Source of the DNA: Candidatus Altimarinota bacterium
Lineage (GTDB): Bacteria; Patescibacteriota; Gracilibacteria; BD1-5; UBA6164
Assembly: GCA_943356435.1 (NCBI GenBank)
Contig: CALREY010000012.1
Span: 1 to 48,694, forward strand
Reading direction: 5' to 3'
DNA length: 48,694 nucleotides
Positions 40,861 through 48,694 of the stretch are shown here, piece by piece; position 1 is the first letter of the stretch; the number at the start of each line of letters is the position of its first letter. The translations under genes and the position numbers were made by a program. The notes beneath the pieces were generated by a model. That model was not told the DNA's origin. It made no database searches and saw nothing but the letters and a program-made list of their open reading frames with translations.

Positions 40861-43785
40861 ATGCAAAAGATAACTAGAAAAATTGTTAGTTATATATTGT
40901 TGTATTCATTGATATTTAGTAATATTTCACTTGGAATGCAGGTAAATGCAGATTTAAGTGACTGAGAAAATATACAAAATATTGAGTTACAATGAAATAA
41001 TACTCACAACGAAGAAGAAGATTCAGACCACGATGATGAAGATTCACATCACGATGATGAAGACTCAAATAATGATGAAGACTCACATAATGAAGAAGAT
41101 TCAGACCATGATGATGAAGACTCACACCACGAAGATGAAGATTCAAATAATGAAGAAGATTGTCCATCAAACGAAGATGATACAATAAAACCTAATTTAA
41201 GTATTGAGAAAACAAAATTGGAAGAATTCTATATTTGAAGTAATTATTATGTAAAATATGGAATAACAGTTAGAAATGACTGAGAAAATGCTTATTATGA
41301 TTTGAATGATAAGTTGGATTTTGCTACTTGAGTAACTCCATATGTTAAATGATTAACTCATTATGAAGATGATGATACTATTACTACTCCTGAAGTAAAT
41401 GATTCTTTTGACGCTATTACAGATACTAAAATAATCGAAAACGAATTAATACAAAAATGATGAGTGGATAAGTATTTTTATAAAGTAAGTTATAATGTAG
41501 AATCAAGTACTCCAGCAAGTGAAAAATTATGTAATTGACAAAATGCTTGAGATAAATATGTAACAACTATTAATAATGAAGCATCAATTATATATAATGA
41601 TTATTATGTTGATCATTTATGAAGTTTTTTACTTTCAAATAATCAAACAGTAAAAAAATCAAGTAGTTGTGTAGAAGTAAATATTCCAAATACTGAGGTA
41701 AATCTATGAAAATTACCACAAGCATTTCCTACATGTGATACTAATAAAAAATATGCTAAACTGACTATTAATACTCTAGATGGATGACTAGAAACAACAG
41801 ATAATACTATTTGGTTTTGAGATTATGAATTGCAAAATAATGTATGGTTTGAATTACCAACTAATGTACAAAATTCTTCTCATAAAAAATGAGCAGTATT
41901 AACATATAATTGAGAAATTATAAATATTGATTTATTAAATGATGCAGATTTATGGCAGCATTTTGCTGGAACTATTGAATTATATTGAGCAGAATTGGAT
42001 TGAGAATTAGTTAGATGAAGAGTATGAAATAGTGCTTTTAATCTGGAAGCAGATGATGATCATGAGGATTTGTATTACAATACTTGATTATCTATTATTG
42101 ATTTTGATTTTGCTACAATCCAATGAAGTGATGAATGAAGTTTTAAAATAAAAGAAAAATTTGTTTCTTGTGATGAATGATCATGAACAGGCTCATCAAG
42201 TAGTTCAAGTAGCTCAAGTAGTTCATCATCTAGTTCAAGTAGTAGTTCTAGTTCTGGATGAGATACAGGAACTGGTACTGATACAGGTACATGAACAGAT
42301 ACAGGAACTGGATCATCAAGTAGCTCAAGTAGTTCATCATCTAGTTCAACTAGTAGTTCTAGTTCTGGATGAGATACAGGGACTGGTACTGATACAGGTA
42401 CATGAACAGATACAGGAACTGGATCATCAAGTAGCTCAAGTAGTTCATCATCAAGTTCTAGTAGTTCTAGTTCTGGATGAGATACTGGAACTGGTACAGA
42501 CACAGGTACATGAACAGACACTGGAACTGGTTCATCAAGTAGCTCAAGTAGTTCATCATCTAGTTCAAGTAGTAGTTCTAGTTCTGGATGAGATACAGGA
42601 ACTGGTACAGACACAGGTACATGAACAGACACTGGAACTGGTTCTACATGATGAGGATGATGATCTTCATCTGGTTGAAGTAGCTCTTGAGGTTGATTAA
42701 CATGATGAGGATGAGGAGGTTGACCTGGATGAACTGATACTCCAAAGAAAAATAAGTTACAAACATTTGATGTAGAAGAAACAATTGAAGCTTTACCGTT
42801 AGATGAAACAGAAGGTACTTGAATTATTGATTTATTTAAAGATTATAAGAGTAAATTAAATAGTTTGATAAATATAAAAAATGAAGAAAAAGAGACTTGA
42901 TTTAATGAAATGAAAAATCTTCCTAATTTATTATTAAAAACAGGAACACCAATTGACCAAAGGGTAAAAATAATTGATACATTATCAATTGATTTGTATG
43001 CACCTGCTATGACTAGTAGTTTTGATAATGATATAAATGTATGGAAATCAAAATTGCTAGAAATAGATAGAGATAGAGATGAATATGTAGTTTTACCAAG
43101 TAATGGTATGGTAGTACCTATAAGTTATTTGGATAAATCAAATGATGATTATAGTAATTTGATAAATTGAAAAGATATTGAAATAAATAAATATTTGAAA
43201 GATTGAGTATTATCTCTACCAGGAACTTATTGAGCAGATTATTGAAAAGCTGGAAATAGAACTGTATTTTGACATAGTTCATATCGGAAGTCTGATAATG
43301 GTAGATACAAAAATCAATTTCAAAAAATTATAGAATTAGATAATTGAGAACAAGTATGGATATATAAGAAAATGTCTGATTGATCATATAAGAGATATAT
43401 ATATGTAGTAGAAAAATCATATGAAACTTCTCCTATAGATGTATCAGTATTAGCTCCATGAATAGGTAGTAATTTGACACTTGTAACATGTACTCCTATA
43501 TGATGAATAGAAAAAAGATGGGTAATTAAAGCTAAATATTTAAATGAAGAAAAAACAGTATTAGAAGATTATATTTATTGAAATAATGTTTCTACAAAAC
43601 ATAAAACTCAAATAAATAGAACTATTGATTGAATTAAAAAATTAGAAAACAAAGAGAAAAAAGCTAAATTACTAAGTTTATTTAATAGTATATCTGAAAA
43701 AGAAAAATCTATTACAAATAATGCAGAATTATTGTATATTATTTCTTATTATAAGATGAAATTATCTATTGCATATAATTCATAA
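40861..43785 (+). CDS. Large surface protein with embedded sortase domain
   Basis: 974 aa. N-terminal signal segment (KIVSYILLYSLIFSNISLGM) with cut near NADLSDG, then a His/Asp/Glu/Ser repeat array (about 52-100; DSHHDDEDSNN-type units). A globular part follows (about 110-440), then four 36-40-residue Ser-rich/TG-rich repeats (about 442-590; poly-Ser, GTGTDTGTGTDTG) and a Gly-rich patch. Residues about 740-900 are a sortase: TVFGHSSYRKS supplies the His, LTLVTCTPIG the Cys (about 877) and EKRWVIKA the Arg, the complete H-C-R triad. A helical module (about 915-974) ends the protein. Sortases join surface proteins by transpeptidation; having one inside a repeat-bearing exported protein is unusual. 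Glycines in the repeats are a mixture of TGA, GGA and GGT. Confidence 0.88.
42190..42650 (+). repeat. Tandem repeats inside the sortase gene
   Basis: Four units of about 108-120 bases, starting near 42192, 42312, 42424 and 42532, each coding a Ser-rich block followed by a GGDTGTGTDTG-type block. Length varies between copies by whole codons. Confidence 0.85.
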
Positions 43786-44086
43786 AATATTTAATTTTAA
43801 AATGAAGGATTTATCCTTCATTTTTTTTTGTTTAAAATAAAAAAATAAGGTTATTAATTTTATTCAATAAAATAGTAATTACAATTAATAATTAAATATT
43901 TAATATATTATCTATATAATCCTAATAATTGATTTATAGACATTTAGTGTAACTATTTTTTTATATATAATAATATTTATATTTGTTAATTATTGTACAA
44001 AGATTTTATAAAAATCAGTTGCAAATTATGAATAATAAGTAAAATATAAGGGAATTAGTTATTTATTATTTTTTAATTACATTATT
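43786..44086. other. AT-rich intergenic region with terminator
   Basis: A terminator for the sortase gene at 43800-43830 (AATGAAGGAT/ATCCTTCATT, T-run). The rest is extremely AT-rich and I see no gene or structured RNA; the promoter of the next gene must lie here. Confidence 0.7.
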
Positions 44087-45892
44087 ATGCAAAAAATGAT
44101 TAAAAAAATATTGAGTACAGTAGCTATTACTGCACTAATATGAAGCAATATTGCAATGAATTTTTCAGTTTATGCTGACAATGCTATACATGGATTAGAT
44201 TTAAGTGAATATAAAGGTATAGATATTATGACTCCTTTAAGTGTTGATTTTAAAAACACAGAAGTGGATAGTGATTTATTACGTCATTGAAATGGTAAAA
44301 TAAGACATAGAGAATATTATGGTAATTATGATGATGAATGATATGATAGAAATTGATACGATAATGAATGATACGATAGAAATTGATATGATAATGAATG
44401 ATATGATAGAGATTGATTAGATGATGATTGATATGACAGAAATTGATATGATGATGAATGATATGATAGAAATTGATATGATGATGATTGATATGATAGA
44501 GATTGATTAGATGATGATTGATATGATAGAAATTGATATGATGATGAATGATACGATAGTGATTGATATGACGATGAATGATATGATAGAGATTGATTAG
44601 ATGATAATTGATACGATAGAAATTGATATAATTATAAAGGATATAATAGAAATTGAAATTACAAAAGAGAATGTGATAAAAGAAGACATCATTCTTGAAC
44701 AGGTTCTTATACAGGAACATGATCTGATGAAGATACATGAACTTGATCAGAAGAAAATACTTGAACAGGTTCTAATACTGGTACTTGAACAGATACAGGA
44801 ACATGATCTGATACAGGTACTTGAACAGATACAGGAACAGATTCTAATACTTGAACAGGTTCTAATACAGGAACATGAACAAATACTGGTACATGATCTG
44901 ATACTAATTCATGAGAAATAGTAAAACAATTTTGAAGAATTGATTGATTTAAATTCAATGATGAAAATAATGGTACATATTGGGATGTTACTGAACCTGG
45001 AATAAACGGATGGGTAATTACATTGAAATCAAATAGTGCTACTGGTACTAGTTTTACATGAGTTACTTATGATAATTGATATTTCAATTTTTCTGCTGTA
45101 CCAGCATGATCATATAAATTATGTGAAGTTATGCAGACTGGATGGACTCAAACATATCCTATAAATGTTGTGGCTGATACATTAGATGGTTGTTTTAATG
45201 TAGAAGTATTAGCTGATACAAATCTGAGATATTATTTTTGAAATCATTTTTCAAATACTAATACTTGAGGAGAAACTGGAACATGAACAGATACTGGAAC
45301 TGGTACAAATACAGGAACAGGTAGTGATACTGGTACAGGAACTCAAACTGGAACATGAACTAATACAAATACTTGATCTACATCTTGAACAGGTAGTGAA
45401 TCTGGAACAGGAACACAATCAGGAACATGATCAGAGTGAAATACTTGAAATCAATTATTTAGTGAAAAAGAAACTAAAAATGTAGGTACATGAGGTGGTG
45501 GTGGATGAAGAAAATCATCAAGACTTTCATCATTTAATGTTAATGATACGGTTGAAGCAACTTGATTGAATTCAGATGATTTAAATATCGTAAAATTGTA
45601 TAATGCTTATCTAGCTATGCAAAAGAAATTGAAAACATCTAAAAATACACAAGAAAAAGAAACTATTAAAAAATATATAAACGGTGATAATGTAACATCT
45701 AAATATAAAAAACAAATAAATGGATTAGATAAAAGATTTACTAAATTAGATAAAGTAGCAAAAAAACAAGTATTATTAAAATTATTTAATAAACTAGAAT
45801 TAAAAGAAGCTAAAGTATGAGATAATCAAAAATTAAAAGATTTGTTATCTTATATGAAACTTCAATTAGCTATATCTTATTCAAAAAACTAA
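44087..45892 (+). CDS. Exported repeat protein with SdrD-B domain
   Basis: 601 aa. Signal peptide (MQKMIKKILSTVAITALIG then SNIAMNFSVYA), a short leader, then about eleven 10-residue units of the type GYDRNGYDDE (nt 44336-44660). A Thr-Gly repeat (TGTGSDTGTGTDTG) follows and then, at about residues 284-355, an SdrD B-like/Cna-B-like domain: GFKFNDENNGTYWDVTEPGI, TGVTYDNGYFNFSAVPAGSY and KLCEVMQTGWTQTYP. A second TG repeat and a Gly-rich patch precede a helical module (about 485-601) whose end resembles the end of the sortase protein. B domains in other bacteria are rigid calcium-binding or isopeptide-stabilised spacers. No LPxTG motif is present. Likely a stalk or fibre on the cell surface (inference). 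Confidence 0.85.
44336..44660 (+). repeat. 30-bp tandem array coding GYDRNGYDDE repeats
   Basis: About eleven 30-base units, each with two TGA glycine codons; all but one glycine in the array is TGA. Variants include GLDDD and GYNRN. Confidence 0.9.
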
Positions 45893-45893
45893 T

Positions 45894-45921
45894 AAAAAAG
45901 ACACTTTAATGTGTCTTTTTT
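45894..45921. terminator. Bidirectional intrinsic terminator
   Basis: AAAAAGACAC/GTGTCTTTTT arms between convergent genes. Confidence 0.8.
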
Positions 45922-47590
45922 ATTTTGTGATAGATTTTATTAGATTGTAATCCCCATATTTAGATTGCAATTTATTCAATTCATCTTTTACATAACTTTT
46001 TCTAGTTTCTAAATCAGCATTTTTTAAATTATTAGGTAATTCTCCATAATTAAATCTATTTGTATAGAATAAATCTCTAGGTAATCAGAAATAATTGTAT
46101 TCATCATATGATTTTGCTCATAGGTTTCATATTGGATCATCAAATGTAGGATCATAATAATTATATCATATTTGAATCCAAGCATGTCAGATATTTGGGA
46201 AATCTACCGCATCAACTATGTTTCATTTAATAAGTTTTACATTATCTATTCCAGCAAAACTCAGCATATATAAGTATAGCCTAGCATATCAAGTACATAT
46301 TCAGTCATTATTATCAAATGTATGTATTCAAGAGAATATATACTTATTATTTACATTAAATACTTTTGAATAACTAACATTTTTTAATATGTAATCATAG
46401 ATTTTTTGTATTTTTTGAGAGTTATTTGCTCAATTAGTTAAATTATTCGTTACATTTTTTAAGTTTATAAATAATTGATCTGTATCTTCTGGTAAATATT
46501 TCTTTTCATCTGCTAATTCATTTAAAAATGCTTGTTTGTTAGAGATATTAGATATTATATAGTCAGATATCAATTTAATTTTTTTATAATCAGTTACAAA
46601 CATTGCTCAATTATTATCTCCTAGTAATAATATATGTGTATCTTTATTCAATCATCCATCACTTAAGTCAGACTCACTTGGAACTATTCATCTACCAAAT
46701 CAATGGTATTTACTATATGAATATGTATACCAAACTCAGTTTTCTAGTACAATGTTTTTATTTTTTAATATTTTGATTTTAAATCAATTAAATATTGCTC
46801 AATTTAATTTGTTTAATTCGTTTGCAATCTCATTATTTATGCTATTTGCAAGTTCATCATTACTTTTTGCTTGTACAATTACTTGTTCTTGTATTTTTGC
46901 TTCTGTTTTTTTAGTTTCTTGTATATTTATTTCTTTATTTACCAAATTTTCATTTGATTTAATTGATTCTGTTTTTTCTTCAGTTTTAATTATTACTTTT
47001 TCTTCTACTATAGATGATTTAGCTTCTTGTTTTTCTGCTTCTTCTTTAATAACTAATGGTTTTATATCAATACTTTGTTTATTAGTATTATTTACTATCA
47101 ATTCATCTTTATTTTCAATACTATCGTTTTTTTCTTTTGCTGATATTAATGATTTAATTAAATCTATTTTATTAAATATATCTACTTTTCCTCACCAAGT
47201 AGTCATTTCTCCATTATTTGTATCATTTATTTTAACTTCTTCATTTTTTGTTCATTTATCTATTATTAATGCTTCTTTAATTATATTTTCTATCTCTTCT
47301 GCAGAATTTAAGGGTATATTTTCAGTTTCCTCATAAGAATATGATGAATCAATAGTCGCTCATAGTGAATATTTAGCATCAATATATCTCATGTACTCGC
47401 TCATATTAAAAAGTATAACAAGTGTTGCAACAAAAGCGATGCTAAAATATCATACTAGATTATTTACATGAGTATTATGGGCTTTATATATTTTATGTTT
47501 TATAATAATCAGAGATTTATTTGATAAATATCTGAAATAATTTAATCACAAGTTGATCTTATATTTTATTTTTGTTTTTAGTTTTCACAT
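45920..47590 (-). CDS. Membrane-anchored transglutaminase-like protein
   Basis: 556 aa from ATG 47590. One transmembrane helix (YFSIAFVATLVILFNM) near residue 65 follows a basic N-terminus. A long charged, coiled-coil-like stalk (about 150-260, rich in Glu, Lys and Ile) leads to the C-terminal transglutaminase-like domain (about 390-540): NDGICTGYARLYLYMLSFAG with Cys432, NIGHAWIQIG with His469 and YYDPTFDDP with Asp479, the Cys-His-Asp triad. Such domains act as proteases or as cross-linkers of cell-surface proteins. It converges on the surface-repeat gene and shares the locus with the sortase protein, so a part in assembling the surface structure is plausible. Confidence 0.87.
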
Positions 47591-47722
47591 AATCAGTGCT
47601 TTTATTTTATAAATATTTGGTCAATCTATATATATTGACTATTACTATATTTATATTTTAACACATATAGTTTATATTTTGCAAATAATTGACATATTAA
47701 AATATTATTTTTTAATAATAAT

Positions 47723-47750
47723 TGACAAAAATAAATATTTATTTACAATT
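47723..47750 (+). promoter_or_regulatory. Promoter of the 136-aa gene
   Basis: TTGACA, a 16-base spacer, then TACAAT, about 40 bases before the start codon. Another TTGACA lies about 35 bases further upstream. Confidence 0.5.
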
Positions 47751-47788
47751 AATACATCTTTTCTTGAAAAAAATATTAGGGGTGTAAA

Positions 47789-48199
47789 ATGAAAACTGTT
47801 CCAAAAACACTAGTACACATGCATTTGCCACAAACTGCGCATCTTAAAGATGATGTTGTAAAGCTTTATTTGCTTTTTAGAGAAAGAGCTTTGAGAAAAA
47901 GCAGAAACAAGTATGTGGATAAATGTGAGAACCCAGTTTTGATGATTTTGAACTTCAATCATCCAATCTTCGATGCACAAGTTGGCGTCATTGTTTCTCA
48001 TAAGTCGTTCAAACAAATACTGAATGACAAAGATGAAGAGATAGGATTCAGTGTTGAAATATTTGTACCATTTAGACAAGAGGTGCAAGTACTTACTGTT
48101 TACAAAATAGGTAAAGCCTTCATCGAAGACAAGGAAGAGCTAGAAAAAGCATTGCAAAAGAAACACGGTTATAGAGATAAAAAAACAAAAATAAAATAA
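47789..48199 (+). CDS. Hypothetical protein, TGA-free with Shine-Dalgarno
   Basis: 136 aa starting MKTVPKTLVHMHLPQTAHLK, preceded by AGGGGTG. Segments LRKSRNKYVDKCENPVLMIL, HPIFDAQVGVIVSHKSFKQI and EEIGFSVEIFVPFRQEVQVL suggest a soluble alpha/beta protein. All four glycines are GGN, and the promoter is recognisable. Codon use and translation signal match the other TGA-free genes. No family recognised. Confidence 0.75.
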   Translation: MKTVPKTLVHMHLPQTAHLKDDVVKLYLLFRERALRKSRNKYVDKCENPVLMILNFNHPIFDAQVGVIVSHKSFKQILNDKDEEIGFSVEIFVPFRQEVQVLTVYKIGKAFIEDKEELEKALQKKHGYRDKKTKIK

Positions 48200-48215
48200 T
48201 ACAAAAAAAGAGGAC

Positions 48216-48251
48216 AAAAAAGCGAGATTTTTAAATAAATCTCGCTTTTTA
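48216..48251. terminator. Bidirectional intrinsic terminator
   Basis: Fourteen-base arms AAAAAGCGAGATTT/AAATCTCGCTTTTT, overlapping the purF stop codon. Confidence 0.85.
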
Positions 48252-48694
48252 CTTGTGCTGTATCATTTCTAGATACTTTATCATTCATCATTTAGTTGGA
48301 TATTCACCATTTATACATGCTAAACACATATTTTTTACATCTACTTTCAATGCACTTATCAATCAATTAGTAGTTATATATTTTACACTTTTTGAATTGA
48401 AATATTCTGCTAAATTATTTAGTTCTTCCTGAGTTGGATTGTTTGTATCTTTGAAATAATGTCTTGTTATTAATTCATTAGTAGTTGGTATATTCATTGC
48501 ATAAAAACATGGATGAGTAATAGGTGGGCTAGGTATTCTGATATGCACCTCACTCGGATTGTAGAATTCACTAAAGTCCTTTATTAGGTTACTCATAGTA
48601 GCTCACCTAACAATACTATCATCTATTATTATTACTTTTTTTCATTCGATTATATCTATCAGATTTGGATTAAAAATATATTTTTTCTTTATTT
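48249..48694 (-). CDS. purF: Amidophosphoribosyltransferase, C-terminal part (gene continues beyond the window)
   Basis: About 148 residues, open at the window edge. Motifs of glutamine phosphoribosylpyrophosphate amidotransferase: GKKVIIIDDSIVRGAT is the PRPP-binding loop, SEVHIRIPSPPITHPCFYAM the following strand and conserved Pro-Cys-Phe, LAEYFNSKSVKYITTNGL and the C-terminal CLACINGEYPTK with the usual paired cysteines. PurF performs the first committed step of purine synthesis. Having it suggests at least partial purine synthesis, which is not universal in reduced candidate-phylum genomes. TGA glycines in EGKK, RGAT and TNGL. Confidence 0.93.

Noticed and set aside
42075-42700. Two overlapping long open frames on opposite strands over the Ser/TG repeats
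   Set aside because: They are frame shadows of the repeat region of the sortase gene; the composition (runs of PVPVSVHVPV and VHHLVQVV types) follows from the repeat, not from selection.
44336-44660. Possible CRISPR array
   Set aside because: Units are contiguous 30-base tandem repeats with no spacers, and they are in frame inside an exported protein.
46752-47336. 194-codon open frame on the plus strand
   Set aside because: It is the complement of the transglutaminase stalk; its Ser/Phe/Ile composition is the antisense of Glu/Lys-rich coding.

Overview
This is a low-GC window from a bacterium that reads TGA as glycine (NCBI translation table 25), so it most likely belongs to Absconditabacteria (SR1) or Gracilibacteria (BD1-5). 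The proof is inside conserved motifs. The UvrB Walker A GVTGSGKT has TGA at two of its glycines, and the ABC transporter Walker A motifs, the methyltransferase motif I and the HxlR, XseA and PurF cores all need TGA = Gly. No gene here ends in TGA. Read with the standard code, most genes look shattered; read with table 25 they are intact, and all coordinates below use that reading.

Layout. 1-5.1 kb: a partial cysteine-rich surface protein with a fibrinogen-like C-terminus, a small anchored protein, a secreted amidase fused to a SpoIID/LytB domain, and a trimeric-fibre-like surface protein. 5.1-10.6 kb: short noncoding transcription units, uvrB (carrying two in-frame palindromic repeat insertions), a class II glutamine amidotransferase, and a divergent VOC/HxlR pair. 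10.8-14.6 kb: a giant pilin-like/FISUMP surface protein and a PHP phosphoesterase. 14.8-16.2 kb: an acidic repeat protein, tmRNA (ssrA), and a structured element with a GIY-YIG nuclease directly abutting the tmRNA 3' end. 16.3-22.4 kb: a four-gene operon (nuclease-methylase fusion, OLD/Rlo-like ATPase, HsdS, membrane protein) that looks like a defence system. 22.4-30.9 kb: a PAS-PAS-GGDEF-EAL protein between two copies of a promoter-like repeat, then small hypotheticals, an SRPBCC protein, a DUF4256 protein, xseB-xseA and conserved membrane proteins. 31-40.5 kb: an ABC-F protein, a heterodimeric ABC exporter, a DUF1624-like acyltransferase, a SAM methyltransferase, a DedA-like protein and a metallophosphoesterase. 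40.8-47.6 kb: a cell-surface locus of a sortase embedded in a large repeat protein, an SdrD-B repeat protein sharing its C-terminal module, and a membrane-anchored transglutaminase. 47.7-48.7 kb: a small hypothetical and the 3' end of purF.

Two populations of genes are interleaved. Most genes use TGA for a majority of their glycines, have AGA as the main arginine codon and lack a Shine-Dalgarno sequence. A minority (81 aa at 5.1 kb, 98 aa at 8.1 kb, 132 aa at 9.4 kb, 102 aa at 14.8 kb, the 703-aa GGDEF-EAL protein, 107 aa at 25.4 kb, 130 aa at 29.3 kb, 40 aa at 29.8 kb, 136 aa at 47.8 kb) contain no TGA at all, begin after a good Shine-Dalgarno sequence, and in several cases have a recognisable TTGACA-type promoter. 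This split, the repeat elements that pass through coding sequence in more than one frame, and the nuclease-methylase-ATPase-HsdS operon are the most unusual things in the window.
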